Assembly: GCA_025966315.1 (NCBI GenBank)
Contig: JAOPUZ010000021.1
Span: 1-64,000, forward strand
Source: Frankiales bacterium
Lineage (GTDB): Bacteria; Actinomycetota; Actinomycetes; Mycobacteriales; Jatrophihabitantaceae
Length of the DNA: 64,000 bases
Direction: 5' to 3'
The translations under genes and the position numbers were made by a program. Below the pieces are notes generated by a model. The model made no database searches, was not told the DNA's origin, and saw only the letters and a list, made by a program, of their open reading frames with translations. Positions 1 to 8,688 of the stretch are shown here, in pieces (position 1 is the stretch's first letter; every line of letters starts with the position of its first letter).

Positions 1-559
1 TGCTCTGCAGGGCATCCTTCACCGCACTGTCGGGCAGGTGGTCGATGGCCTCAGCCTCGGCCGAACGCGACGACGTGCCGGTGGCGGTGGCCGACTCGGC
101 GTTGCCGAGCTGCCAGTCCTCGAGGTCGCTCGTGGTGCCCTGGTAGGGGTCGCGCTGCTTCTTGCGGTACACGTTGATGAACGTGTTCGTCAGGATGCGG
201 TACAGCCACGCCTTGAGGTTGGTGCCCTCTTGGAACTGGTGGAAGGCAGCGAATGCCTTCACGAACGTCTCTTGGACCAGATCTTCGGCGTCGGCCGGGT
301 TTCGGGTCATGCGCATCGCGGCCGCGTACAGCTGGTCGAGAAACGGCAGCGCATCACGCTCGAAACGTGCGCGACGTTCTTCGACGGTTTCTTCGGCCAC
401 CACTGTCCCTCTCGCTCGACTCACCGGCAGCACGGAAACGACCGGCTGCTGCGGCGCCTGTGAGCTTACGGGTCGATCGACGGGGCTCGTACGCATGCCC
501 GTAACTGTGTTCAGTACCCCCTCGGTCTTGCTGACCGACGTCCTGTCCAACACCAGCAT
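1..559 (-). CDS. sigH: RNA polymerase sigma factor SigH/SigR (ECF, group 4), C-terminus cut by the window edge
   Basis: The reverse strand encodes an ECF sigma factor that runs off the left edge, so the end of region 4 is missing. Visible region 2 features are [20 protein letters not shown] and [19 protein letters not shown], close to the Mycobacterium SigH and Streptomyces SigR family that directs the disulfide and heat stress response. The start chosen is the ATG at 559, because a GAGGAG ribosome site lies at 570-565 with a 5-base spacer and the frame is open throughout. This gives an N-terminal extension of roughly 50 residues before the conserved [15 protein letters not shown] segment; an alternative ATG lies at 496 and GTGs near 403/400 but with poorer ribosome sites. 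A redox-sensing anti-sigma partner normally follows this gene and would lie outside the window. A SigH-type promoter lies immediately upstream, so autoregulation is likely. Confidence 0.93.
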   Translation of the reverse strand, partial: MLVLDRTSVSKTEGVLNTVTGMRTSPVDRPVSSQAPQQPVVSVLPVSRARGTVVAEETVEERRARFERDALPFLDQLYAAAMRMTRNPADAEDLVQETFVKAFAAFHQFQEGTNLKAWLYRILTNTFINVYRKKQRDPYQGTTSDLEDWQLGNAESATATGTSSRSAEAEAIDHLPDSAVKDALQS

Positions 560-589
560 TTTCACTCCTCTAAGGGATTCGCTGGTTAG

Positions 590-617
590 AACGATTGATG
601 GGTCGCCGGACATTCCC
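590..617 (-). promoter_or_regulatory. SigH-type autoregulatory promoter of sigH
   Basis: On the reverse strand GGGAAT (617-612) is followed by an 18-base spacer and CGTT (593-590). This matches the GGAAT-N18-CGTT pattern known for SigH/SigR promoters. Transcription would begin near 583, about 25 bases before the sigH ATG at 559. It sits between the stop of the membrane-protein gene (644) and sigH. Confidence 0.75.
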
Positions 618-643
618 GCAGCCGGCCGCCACGGCGTTCCGGC

Positions 644-1192
644 TCAGACGAGTTGGCGCCCGTTGCCTCGGGGACTGTCCGGCTCGGGGACGAACGGCTC
701 CTCGCCACCGCCGCCGCGGGCGCACACCGGGCACCACGGCTGCAGTCGCCGGTGGGTGGCGTGTGAGGTGATCAGATAGATCATCGACGACTGGATCGCG
801 GCCCAGACAAAGCGTCCGTTCGGCACGGTGAGCAGCCAGTTGGAACCGATCAGGACGATCAGGTAGGTCGCCACGACCGGGATGTTGGTGCCGAGGTGGG
901 CGATCCGGAACCGGCGCCCGTAGCGCTGGGCCTGCTCGGAGGCGTTCAGCGGGATGCCCGCGGCGCAGGACTCACACAGCTTGCGGTCGTGCTGGCGCAT
1001 CAGCAGCCAGGTGACAAGTACGAAGGCGAGCAGGCCGATGGTGACGAGCATGATCAGTGCGCTGGGCGGCGACTGCCGAAGCCCGAGCCCGATCGAGACC
1101 ACGATGGCAACGTTCAGCAGTTGCGGTGCCCAATGCCCCCAGCGTTCGATCAGCCCATTGGAGGCATAAGGCAGTTCGTAACTCTGAGCCAT
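644..1192 (-). CDS. Four-helix membrane protein with two CxxC motifs, unknown function
   Basis: A 182-residue protein with about four hydrophobic segments (roughly residues 24-38, 44-65, 103-121 and 128-142). Two CxxC pairs, CESC at residues 73-76 and CPVC at 154-157, both follow a transmembrane segment and could form a cytoplasmic zinc site or a redox pair; this is inference. The start ATG at 1192 is preceded by an AAAGGGGGGAAC ribosome site. It is transcribed in the same direction as sigH and ends 27 bases before the SigH promoter, so the two are adjacent but sigH has its own promoter. I do not recognise the family beyond an actinobacterial membrane protein. Confidence 0.8.
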   Translation of the reverse strand: MAQSYELPYASNGLIERWGHWAPQLLNVAIVVSIGLGLRQSPPSALIMLVTIGLLAFVLVTWLLMRQHDRKLCESCAAGIPLNASEQAQRYGRRFRIAHLGTNIPVVATYLIVLIGSNWLLTVPNGRFVWAAIQSSMIYLITSHATHRRLQPWCPVCARGGGGEEPFVPEPDSPRGNGRQLV

Positions 1193-1404
1193 CGTTTTGT
1201 GTTCCCCCCTTTGGCAACTGCAGCAACGTCAGTAGCTGCGGCAACTGCGGCATTCGCACGGCTGATCAATCACTTTCCACGATGGTGCCGCGATCCGTAA
1301 AAGGCAAGTAAAAGAGCCGGACGACGTAGAAATCGCCGTATACGACTACACATTGTGTTTGTCCGCCTGCGCTGCGTTCCTTTCCGGCATGGCACGATCG
1401 CACG
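1193..1404. other. Divergent intergenic region, no gene seen
   Basis: A 212-base spacer between the divergent membrane protein and ybaK genes. It must carry both promoters. A direct repeat ggcaactgc occurs at 1213-1221 and 1240-1248. No small gene or RNA is convincing here. Confidence 0.5.
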
Positions 1405-1881
1405 ATGAGCGCTGGCACTCCCGCGACCGTCGCCCTCTCCCGAGCCGGCGTCGACTACACACTGCATCCATATACCCATGACCCGCGCGCAACCTCCTAC
1501 GGCGATGAGGCGGCCGCGAAACTCGGTGTCGACGCCAAGCGGATCTTCAAGACGCTGGTCGTGGCCGCCGACGGGGTGCTCGTCTGCGCCGTGGTGCCCG
1601 TCGCGGCGACCCTCGACCTCAAGGCGATCGCGGCCGTGACCGGCCACAAACGTTGCGAGCTGGCCGATCCGGTCAAGGCCCAACGGGCGACTGGCTACGT
1701 CCTCGGCGGCATCAGCCCGCTCGGGCACCGCAGCCCGATGCCGGTGGTGGTGGACGAATCTGCCCTCGGCTTCGACACCATCTACGTCTCGGCGGGCAAA
1801 CGCGGCCTGCAGCTGGAACTGGCACCGAACTCGCTCGCGACTCTGGCCGCGGCGAGGTTTGCCCCTATCGCGAACCGGTGA
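1405..1881 (+). CDS. ybaK: Cys-tRNA(Pro)/Cys-tRNA(Cys) deacylase, YbaK/EbsC type
   Basis: A 158-residue single-domain protein of the YbaK/ProXp family, which hydrolyses mischarged Cys-tRNA(Pro) to protect proline codons during translation. The length is normal for the family. Typical features are HPYTHDPRATSYGDEAA near the N-terminus, the conserved lysine region RIFKTLVV (catalytic Lys in the family), the GHKRCELADP segment and GYVLGGISPLGHR. Other bacterial copies act in trans with prolyl-tRNA synthetase in the cytoplasm. The gene stands alone, convergent with the acyl-CoA ligase gene that ends at 1889, only 7 bases away. A second, divergent YbaK-domain protein is encoded at 9491-10024. Confidence 0.92.
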   Translation: MSAGTPATVALSRAGVDYTLHPYTHDPRATSYGDEAAAKLGVDAKRIFKTLVVAADGVLVCAVVPVAATLDLKAIAAVTGHKRCELADPVKAQRATGYVLGGISPLGHRSPMPVVVDESALGFDTIYVSAGKRGLQLELAPNSLATLAAARFAPIANR

Positions 1882-1888
1882 GCCGATA

Positions 1889-3637
1889 TCAGCTGATCAG
1901 TTCGTCCTCGCGAAATTCGCCGGCCGAGCGAGCATCGCCGCGCTCGAACTCAGCCGTACGTAACTCCACCCGGCGGATCTTGCCGCTGATCGTCTTGGGC
2001 AGCTCGCTGAACTCGATTCGCCGAATCCGCTTGTAGGGCGCCAGCCTGCTCCGGCAGAAACCCAGGATGTCGGCGGCCGTCGCGGCGTCCGGCGGGTAGC
2101 CGTTGGCGAGCACCACGAAGGCCTTGGGCACGGACAGCCGGAGCGCATCCGGGGCCGGCACGACCGCCGCTTCGGCCACCGCCGGATGCTCGATCAGCAC
2201 GCTCTCCAGCTCGAACGGGCTGATCCGGTAGTCACTGGATTTGAACACGTCGTCCGTGCGCCCGATATAGGTCAGGTAGCCGTCCTCGTCCACGCTGGCC
2301 ACGTCGCCCGTGTGGTAAAGGCCGCCGGCCATGGCCGTGTCGTTTCGCTCGCTGTCATCGGAGTAACCGACCATCAGCCCGACCGGCCGCTCGCTCAGCT
2401 CAGCTCCGAGGTCCAGGCAGATCTCGCCTTCGGTAACGGGATGATCGCCGGTCAACGGGTCGGCCAACACGACCCGGTAGCCCGGCAACGGACGGCCCAT
2501 CGAACCCGCTTTCACGGGCTCGCCCGGCGGGTTGCCGATCTGACAGGTCGTCTCGGTCTGACCGAAGCCGTCGCGAACCGTGATACCCCAACTCTGCCGG
2601 ACCTGCGCGATCACCTCGGGATTCAGCGGCTCGCCCGCGCCGACGAGCTCGCGCAACGACGTGCGCCACTGGCCGAGGTCCTGCTGTACGAGCATCCGCC
2701 ATACGGTCGGCGGCGCGCAGAACGTGCTGACCTGCTCGGCCACGAGCACGTCCAGCATGCGTGCCGCGTCGAAGCGCGCGTAATTGAACAGCAGCACCGT
2801 CGCGCCGGCGTTCCACGGGGCGAAGAAGCAGGACCAGGCGTGTTTGGCCCACCCCGGCGAGGACACGTTCAGGTGGATGTCGCCGGGCTGCAGGCCGATC
2901 CAGTACATCGTCGACAGGTGCCCCACGGGGTAGCTGAGGTGGGTATGTTCCACCAGCTTCGGCTGGGCCGTTGTCCCGGAGGTGAAGTACAGCAGGAGGG
3001 GATCCGAGCCGGCGGTTGGCGCGTCCGGGCTGAAGCCGGTGGTGTGCTCGCGGCTGCTGGCGTAGTCGAGCCAGCCGGGGATCGGCTCACCAACCGAGAT
3101 CGGCACATAGTCAGGAGTGAATTCACCTTTCGGCGCCGCGAATCCAGCGGTCAATTCGGATCGCACGATCACGGCGCCGACCCGGCCGCGTTCCAGGCGA
3201 TCCTCCAGGTCAGCGGCCGACAACAGCGTCGTCGCCGGAATGATCACCGCCCCGAGTTTGATGCAGGCCAGCATCGATTCCCACAACTCGACCTGGTTGC
3301 CCAGTACGAGCAACACCCGCGTACCGCGTTCGACCCCGAGTGCGGCCAGCCAGCCGGCCAGCTGGGTGGACCGTTCAGACAGGTGCCCGAAGCTGTACGA
3401 GGCCGCGCTGCCGTCGTCCTCGACAAGCCGCAAGCCGACCTGCTCACCGCGTTGGACCGCTAAGACCCCGTCGAAATAGTCCAACGCCCAGTTGAAGTGC
3501 TCCGGCCGCGGCCAGCGAAACTCCGCGTAGGCCGCATCCTGGTTACGGCGCTGCTCAAACAGCAGGTCGCGAGCGGCCAGAAATTCGACGAGACCGTCGG
3601 AGTCGCCGTCGGTGCTGGTCGTGTCGGTGGAGGTCAT
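1889..3637 (-). CDS. AMP-forming acyl-CoA synthetase (acetyl/medium-chain type)
   Basis: A 582-residue adenylate-forming enzyme that activates a carboxylic acid with ATP and CoA. Motifs in order: the phosphate loop YFTSGTTAQPKL, the acyl-adenylate motif DGFGQTET, the hinge YHTGDVASVDEDGYLTYIGR, and the C-terminal SGKIRR carrying the catalytic lysine. The HAWSCFFAPWNAGATV and GSMGRPLPGY segments resemble the acetyl-/benzoate-/medium-chain ligase branch; the substrate cannot be fixed from sequence. The ATG at 3637 is chosen because it forms an ATGA overlap with the stop of the upstream hydrolase gene, implying translational coupling. It is the third gene of an operon with the YedK protease and an alpha/beta hydrolase. 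A longer in-frame start at 3676 would overlap the hydrolase and is less likely. Confidence 0.9.
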   Translation of the reverse strand: MTSTDTTSTDGDSDGLVEFLAARDLLFEQRRNQDAAYAEFRWPRPEHFNWALDYFDGVLAVQRGEQVGLRLVEDDGSAASYSFGHLSERSTQLAGWLAALGVERGTRVLLVLGNQVELWESMLACIKLGAVIIPATTLLSAADLEDRLERGRVGAVIVRSELTAGFAAPKGEFTPDYVPISVGEPIPGWLDYASSREHTTGFSPDAPTAGSDPLLLYFTSGTTAQPKLVEHTHLSYPVGHLSTMYWIGLQPGDIHLNVSSPGWAKHAWSCFFAPWNAGATVLLFNYARFDAARMLDVLVAEQVSTFCAPPTVWRMLVQQDLGQWRTSLRELVGAGEPLNPEVIAQVRQSWGITVRDGFGQTETTCQIGNPPGEPVKAGSMGRPLPGYRVVLADPLTGDHPVTEGEICLDLGAELSERPVGLMVGYSDDSERNDTAMAGGLYHTGDVASVDEDGYLTYIGRTDDVFKSSDYRISPFELESVLIEHPAVAEAAVVPAPDALRLSVPKAFVVLANGYPPDAATAADILGFCRSRLAPYKRIRRIEFSELPKTISGKIRRVELRTAEFERGDARSAGEFREDELIS

Positions 3638-4302
3638 GGCCCGACTTTGGCACGCTCCGTTACCGTTGCCAACCAACGCGCCACGGTGACTCCCACCTGG
3701 TCCGCCGAGGCCTTCAGTGAGTGGTCCCCCGGCACCAGAACGACCTTGCGTCCCCGCCGCCGCGGTGGCTGACCGAACGGGTCACGTTCGCCCTGCACGA
3801 CCAGCACCGGCACGCCCACTGCGTCCAATTCGGACAACCGGGATTTCACGGGCTGGCCCGGTGGATGCACCGGGAACGCGATGGCCACCACGGCCACGGG
3901 CGCACCGACCGAATCGAGGACGGCGGTGCGACAGGCGACCCGAGCGCCGGAAGAACGGCCGGCGTAGACGAACTGGTGCTCGGCGAAATCGGTCCGCAGG
4001 GCGGCGATCACGGCGAGCCACGCCCCGTCCAGGGTTGCCGCTGCCGGGGGCGCCTTCTTGCCGGCGACCCGGTAGGGCTGGGTCACCCGGGCGACCGAGA
4101 TCCCGGCAGCCAGGCAGTGCCGCCGAACCGCCAGCAGATCGGCCGCCTCGACCGAGCCGCCGGCCCCGTGCCCGATAACCAACAGCGTTTTCGGTTGCTC
4201 GCCGCCGGGCCGGCCCGAAACCGGGGCGACGTCGATGTCGGCCCAGGCCGGACCGCTGGCCGTGTCGATCACCCGGCGGGGCGTCGATCCTGCGACCGTC
4301 AT
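3634..4302 (-). CDS. Alpha/beta hydrolase of the KANL3/Tex30 type
   Basis: A 222-residue small alpha/beta hydrolase. Visible features are the oxyanion region IGHGAGG (residue ~43), the nucleophile elbow GRSSGA, a late acid in QGERDPFG, and the catalytic histidine in PGDHSLK, so the Ser-Asp-His triad looks complete. The family acts on unknown esters or acts as a dienelactone-hydrolase-like enzyme; no substrate can be assigned. The start ATG shares one base with the stop of the upstream yedK gene (TGATG), and its stop overlaps the start of the acyl-CoA ligase by four bases, so the three genes are a tightly coupled operon. Confidence 0.85.
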   Translation of the reverse strand: MTVAGSTPRRVIDTASGPAWADIDVAPVSGRPGGEQPKTLLVIGHGAGGSVEAADLLAVRRHCLAAGISVARVTQPYRVAGKKAPPAAATLDGAWLAVIAALRTDFAEHQFVYAGRSSGARVACRTAVLDSVGAPVAVVAIAFPVHPPGQPVKSRLSELDAVGVPVLVVQGERDPFGQPPRRRGRKVVLVPGDHSLKASADQVGVTVARWLATVTERAKVGP

Positions 4303-5054
4303 CAGAACAACTCGAGCGGGGTGGTCGGTTCGATCCGTTGGATCAGATCGGCCGAGTCGTTCTGCACGGTGTTCACCTGCGCGGAAACAGGCCGCAACTC
4401 CAGTGCGTCCCGGGCGGCCTCGTCGACGGGGGTCAGCAACTCGACCGGGCCGTCAAGGTCCGGCGCCAGCCAGCGCGCCCAGTCCGGCTCGGCCAGCACC
4501 AACGGCATCCGGTCGTGGATCTCGCTCAGCTCGCCCTGGGCCGGCACGGTCAGGATGGTCATCGACAGCAACAGATCACTGTCCGCATCGGTGTCGGCGG
4601 CTTTCCAGAATTCGTAAAGCCCGGCGAAGGCCACGCTGGATCCGTCCGGCGGAGTCATGAAGAACGGCTGCTTCCTCGGCTTGCCCGCATCGTCGGACGC
4701 CCGTACCCATTCGTACCAACCGTCGGCGGGCACCAGGCAGCGCCGCTTGGCGAAAGCTCGCTTGAACGCCGGCTTCTCGGGCACCGACTCGGCCCGCGCG
4801 TTGAACATCCGGTTGCCGACCGACAGGTCCTTGGCCCAGGACGGCACCAGCCCCCAGCGCGCCACCCTGAGCTGACGAACCGGCTCACGCTCACCCTCTG
4901 GTGCGTGGTGCACCGGCCGGTTCACCACGGTCCGCACCCGCTGGGTCGGCGCGACATTCCAGCTCGCCGGCGTGGCCTCGGCGGTCTGGTCAACCGCGTC
5001 GAACTCACTCAGTAGATCCGCCGTCGACTTCGTCGATACGTACCGCCCGCACAT
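4302..5054 (-). CDS. yedK: SOS response-associated peptidase (SRAP/HMCES, YedK family)
   Basis: A 250-residue SRAP-domain protein that covalently captures abasic sites in single-stranded DNA through Cys2. The mature N-terminus MCGRYVS provides that cysteine; the conserved Asn in SWNVAPTQ, the Glu in PADGWYEW and the His in HDRMPLVL complete the known active site. The length is normal. The genes sit in the order seen in mycobacteria, where an SRAP gene lies divergently next to aroA (Rv3226c/Rv3227). It is the first gene of the operon with the hydrolase and acyl-CoA ligase. Promoter elements must lie in the 31 bases before aroA. Confidence 0.95.
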   Translation of the reverse strand: MCGRYVSTKSTADLLSEFDAVDQTAEATPASWNVAPTQRVRTVVNRPVHHAPEGEREPVRQLRVARWGLVPSWAKDLSVGNRMFNARAESVPEKPAFKRAFAKRRCLVPADGWYEWVRASDDAGKPRKQPFFMTPPDGSSVAFAGLYEFWKAADTDADSDLLLSMTILTVPAQGELSEIHDRMPLVLAEPDWARWLAPDLDGPVELLTPVDEAARDALELRPVSAQVNTVQNDSADLIQRIEPTTPLELF

Positions 5055-5085
5055 AGCTCTCGACGTTACCGGCAGACTGTGAGCT

Positions 5086-6414
5086 GTGACTTACCCGTCC
5101 GAGGCCCGCACGCTCCCGACGGACTGGGTTGCGCCCTTCGCGCGTGAACCGGTCCGCGGCACGGTCGCGCTGCCCGGATCCAAATCCCTGACCAATCGCG
5201 CCCTGGTGCTGGCGGCGCTCTCGCAGGCACCGACGCGGATCACCGCTCCGCTTCGGGCCCGCGACACGCACCTGATGGTCAACGCGCTGCGCGGTCTGGA
5301 CGTAGCGATCGCCGACGACGGGGCGGACTGGATCGTCACGCCGGCGGACCCGCAGGCCAGCATCGGCGGCACGGCAGCAGACCACATCGACTGCGGGCTG
5401 GCTGGCACCGTGATGCGATTCGTCCCGGCCGTCGCGGCGCTGACCCGGCAGACCATCCGATTCGACGGTGACGAGCACGCCCGCAGCCGCCCGATGCGCA
5501 CCCTGCTGGAGGGGTTGCGGCAAGCCGGCGCCGACATCGACGACGGCGGAACCGGACGCCTGCCGTTCACGGTTCGGGGCCATGGCAGCCTGCCGGGCGG
5601 CCGGGTCGACATCGACTCCTCGGCCTCGTCACAATTCCTGTCCGCCTTGCTGCTGGCCGGCGCGCGCTTCGATCACGGTCTGGACCTGCGCCACATCGGC
5701 CAATCCCCCGCGCCCTCGCTGCGGCACATCGCCATGACGGTGACCGCGTTGCGCGATGCCGGTGTCATGATCGACGATTCCGAAGCCAATCGCTGGGTGG
5801 TTCGGCCGGGCGCGCTGCAGGCGCCGGACACGGTGATCGAGCCGGACCTGTCCAACGCTGCTCCGTTCCTGGCCGCGGCCCTGGTCACCGGCGGTCAGGT
5901 GACGGTGCCGTTGTGGCCGGCGGTGACTACCCAGGCCGGCGACGCGCTGCGCGACCTGCTCGTCCAGCTGGGCGCCGAGGTCGTGTTGAGTAACGCCGGG
6001 CTGACCGTGCAGGGCACCGGCGAGGTCAAGCCGCTGGTTGCCGATCTCGGTGAAGTGAGTGAACTGACTCCGGTCGTCGCGGCCATCTGCGCGGTCAGCA
6101 AAGGGGAATCTCGGCTGACCGGGGTGGCGCACATCCGGGGCCACGAGACCGACCGGTTGGCGGCGCTGGCCACCGAACTGAACGCGGTGGGCAGTGATGT
6201 CACCGAACTGGCCGATGGACTGTTGATCCGGCCGGGTGAGCTGCGGGCCGCCCGCTGGCACGCCTACGCCGACCACCGGATGGCCCAGGCCGGCGCCGTG
6301 CTCGGGCTCGTCGTGCCCGGGTTGCGCGTCGACGACATCGCCGCGACCACCAAGACGATGGCCGACTTCCCCGGTCTCTGGACGCAACTGCTGAACCAAG
6401 CGCCGGCGGCCTGA
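5086..6414 (+). CDS. aroA: 3-phosphoshikimate 1-carboxyvinyltransferase (EPSP synthase)
   Basis: A 442-residue EPSP synthase, the sixth shikimate-pathway enzyme, joining shikimate-3-phosphate and phosphoenolpyruvate. Motifs: LPGSKSLTNRALVLAAL (substrate-binding Lys/Ser), LAGTVMRFVPAVAALT, the RSRPM loop, SSASSQFLSALLLAG and the C-terminal DHRMAQAGAVLGL. The start is a GTG at 5086 just after the divergent SRAP gene. The stop is one base before the GTG start of rsgA, so both genes form an operon as in mycobacteria (Rv3227-Rv3228). The glyphosate-sensitivity class is not assigned. Confidence 0.97.
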   Translation: MTYPSEARTLPTDWVAPFAREPVRGTVALPGSKSLTNRALVLAALSQAPTRITAPLRARDTHLMVNALRGLDVAIADDGADWIVTPADPQASIGGTAADHIDCGLAGTVMRFVPAVAALTRQTIRFDGDEHARSRPMRTLLEGLRQAGADIDDGGTGRLPFTVRGHGSLPGGRVDIDSSASSQFLSALLLAGARFDHGLDLRHIGQSPAPSLRHIAMTVTALRDAGVMIDDSEANRWVVRPGALQAPDTVIEPDLSNAAPFLAAALVTGGQVTVPLWPAVTTQAGDALRDLLVQLGAEVVLSNAGLTVQGTGEVKPLVADLGEVSELTPVVAAICAVSKGESRLTGVAHIRGHETDRLAALATELNAVGSDVTELADGLLIRPGELRAARWHAYADHRMAQAGAVLGLVVPGLRVDDIAATTKTMADFPGLWTQLLNQAPAA

Positions 6415-6415
6415 C

Positions 6416-7420
6416 GTGGCGCGCCGGGACACCGAGCGGATCGACGAGGACGACGTCCGCAATCGTCCGACGCGGCACGGCAGCCGACCCCGGACCAAGC
6501 AACGACCCGCTCATCTGGACGCTGCGCCCGGGATGGTGCTCGCCGTGGATCGCGGCCGCTTCACCGTGTTGCTGGACGGCACCGACATCGTGCTGACCGC
6601 CATGCGCGCTCGCGAACTCGGCCGGACCGCGGTGGCGGTCGGCGATCGGGTCGGCGTCGTCGGCGATCTGTCCGGTGAGCCCGACACGCTGACGCGCATC
6701 GTCCGGGTCGCCGAACGTGAGACCGTGCTGCGCCGGACCGCCGACGACAACGACCCGTACGAACGGGTGATCGTGGCCAACGCCGACCAGTTGCTGATCG
6801 TGGTCGCGCTAGCCGATCCGCCGCCCCGGTACGGGCTGATCGATCGCTGCGTGGTCGCCGCGCTGAGCGCCAACATGGAGCCGATCCTGTTGCTGACCAA
6901 GGCCGATCTGGCCTCGCCGGACGAGGTGCTGGCCAACTACGGCGAGCTCGACATCCCGGCGCTGGTCATCGAACGCGGCAGCGACCTATCCGCGGTGCGC
7001 GCGATCCTGGACGACAAGATCACCGTGTTCGTCGGGCATTCCGGGGTCGGAAAGTCGACGCTGGTGAATGCCCTGGTGCCAGGGACAAATCGCAGCACCG
7101 GTGTGGTGAGCGACGTGGGCAAGGGCCGGCACACGTCCAGCTCCGCGGTTGCCCTGGCCTTGCCGCCACCCTTGCACGGGTGGGTGATCGACACGCCCGG
7201 CGTCCGCTCGTTCGGCCTCGCGCACGTCACCGCCTCGGACATGCTCTGGGCGTTCCCGGATCTCGAGGACGGCGCCGTGCAATGCCCCGGCGGCTGTGAG
7301 CACCTGTCCGCCGCTGACGGTTGCCTGCTCGATGCCTGGGTAGCGGCCGGCCACAGCTCGCCCAGCCGGCTGGAGGGCTTTCGGAGATTGCTGACCAGCC
7401 GAAACGACCTCGGCGAGTAA
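6416..7420 (+). CDS. rsgA: Ribosome biogenesis GTPase RsgA
   Basis: A 334-residue circularly permuted GTPase that helps 30S subunit maturation and discharges RbfA. GTPase motifs appear in the permuted order G4-G1-G3: LLTKAD, GHSGVGKST, DTPGVR. An N-terminal OB-fold precedes them (about residues 38-105), and the C-terminal zinc domain includes CPGGCEHLSAADGCLL with its conserved Cys and His residues. The start GTG at 6416 follows the aroA stop directly, so translation is probably coupled. A strong hairpin terminator lies 22 bases after the stop. Confidence 0.96.
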   Translation: MARRDTERIDEDDVRNRPTRHGSRPRTKQRPAHLDAAPGMVLAVDRGRFTVLLDGTDIVLTAMRARELGRTAVAVGDRVGVVGDLSGEPDTLTRIVRVAERETVLRRTADDNDPYERVIVANADQLLIVVALADPPPRYGLIDRCVVAALSANMEPILLLTKADLASPDEVLANYGELDIPALVIERGSDLSAVRAILDDKITVFVGHSGVGKSTLVNALVPGTNRSTGVVSDVGKGRHTSSSAVALALPPPLHGWVIDTPGVRSFGLAHVTASDMLWAFPDLEDGAVQCPGGCEHLSAADGCLLDAWVAAGHSSPSRLEGFRRLLTSRNDLGE

Positions 7421-7441
7421 GTCTCGGCAGCCGATGAAACA

Positions 7442-7482
7442 TTTGAAGGGTTCTGCACCAGATAGGTGCAGAACCCTTCAAA
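7442..7482. terminator. Bidirectional hairpin between convergent rsgA and aminotransferase genes
   Basis: A perfect 18-bp inverted repeat (7442-7459 and 7465-7482) with a 5-base AGATA loop; the arm begins TTTGAAGGGTTCTGCACC. The stem starts and ends with TTT/AAA but no long U tract follows, so it may act in both directions for the convergent genes. Confidence 0.8.
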
Positions 7483-7501
7483 ACTTCGACGGCGACACTG
7501 A

Positions 7502-8665
7502 TCAGCTCAGGTAGCGACCCAGAATCTCGACCGCGGCCGCGATTTCGGTGCCGTCGCCGGCAAAGGAAAATCGCGCGTAGCGATGCCCCAGCTCGGTATC
7601 GAAGTCCAGTCCCGGCGCCAACGCCACTCCGGTGTCGGCCAGCACTTTTCGGACCCAGCCCATCGAATCCTCCGTGAAATTCGAGACGTCGGCGTAGACG
7701 TAGAAAGCGCCGTCGGCCGGCGCCAGCCGGTGCAGCCCGATCTCGGGCAAGGCGGTCAGCAACAGCGACCGGTTCTCGCGGTAGCGCGCCACATTCGCGT
7801 CCAACTCGGGGTAGGCATCGAAGGCAGCCAGGCCGGCGAGTTGCGACAGTGCCGGTGGGCAGATCGTGTAGTTGGCGGCCAGCCGGTCAACGGCATCCTG
7901 CAATGCGTCCGGCACCAGCAACCAGCCCAACCGCCAACCGGTCATGGAGAAGTACTTCGAGAAGGAGTTGACCACGAGCGACTGTCGACCGAATTGCCAC
8001 GCGCTGGCGGCCGGCCCGGCATAGGTCACGCCGTGATAGATCTCGTCGGACACCAGCCGAACACCGTGCTGCTCGCACCAAGCCACAATCCGAGCCAGCT
8101 CGGGGCCGGCCACCATCGAGCCGGTCGGGTTGTTGGGCGAGGCAATCACCAACCCGGCCAACCGGGGCTCGACCGCAAGCAACGCCTCGAGCATGGCGAC
8201 ATCGGGGCTGAAACCCTGCTCGGCGCGGCAGTCGAATTCACGTACCTCACAACCGAGGCTGGCCAGGATGTTCCGATAAGCCGGATAGCCGGGACGGGGC
8301 ATCGCGACGACGTCGCCGACCGAGAAGGCCGCCAGAAAGGCCAGCAAGAATGCACCCGAGGACCCAGTCGTTACCACGACCTGCTCGGCTTCGACGCTGG
8401 TGCCGTACCAATCTCGACAATGCTGGGCAATGGCCGCTCGCAGCGCAGCGATGCCGAGTGCGGAGGTGTAGCCGATCCGCTCGGTCCGCAGTGCGTTGCT
8501 GGCGGCTTGTAATACGGGCGCCGGAGCCCCAGTCGAGGGTTGACCCGCCGCCAGATTGAAGACCGGCCGGCCGTCAGCGCGGCGTTGTTCGGCGGCGCCG
8601 AAGATCTGCATGACATAGAAGGGCGCGACGTTCGAACGCGACGACGGTCCTGATCGATCAATCAC
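7502..8665 (-). CDS. Class I/II pyridoxal-phosphate aminotransferase (AspB-like)
   Basis: A 387-residue fold-type I aminotransferase. Visible motifs are the glycine-rich region [26 protein letters not shown], the PLP lysine in [15 protein letters not shown] and the carboxylate-binding arginine near the C-terminus (RYARFSFAG). The closest recollection is the mycobacterial aspB-type group; the amino donor is not deducible. It converges on rsgA across a shared terminator and is divergent from hisN, with a 23-base gap between the two starts, so promoters overlap. The proximity to hisN and aroA makes an amino-acid biosynthetic role plausible. Confidence 0.9.
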   Translation of the reverse strand: MIDRSGPSSRSNVAPFYVMQIFGAAEQRRADGRPVFNLAAGQPSTGAPAPVLQAASNALRTERIGYTSALGIAALRAAIAQHCRDWYGTSVEAEQVVVTTGSSGAFLLAFLAAFSVGDVVAMPRPGYPAYRNILASLGCEVREFDCRAEQGFSPDVAMLEALLAVEPRLAGLVIASPNNPTGSMVAGPELARIVAWCEQHGVRLVSDEIYHGVTYAGPAASAWQFGRQSLVVNSFSKYFSMTGWRLGWLLVPDALQDAVDRLAANYTICPPALSQLAGLAAFDAYPELDANVARYRENRSLLLTALPEIGLHRLAPADGAFYVYADVSNFTEDSMGWVRKVLADTGVALAPGLDFDTELGHRYARFSFAGDGTEIAAAVEILGRYLS

Positions 8666-8688
8666 CGCACGACGATAGCCTGACCGTC

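Noticed and set aside
2186-3463. Long forward-strand frame opposite the acyl-CoA synthetase
   Set aside because: It mirrors codon bias of the real reverse-strand gene and shows no domain; high-GC DNA yields such frames.
3497-4617. Forward frames over the hydrolase and yedK genes
   Set aside because: The reverse strand has clear catalytic motifs and overlapping stops and starts, so the forward frames are chance.
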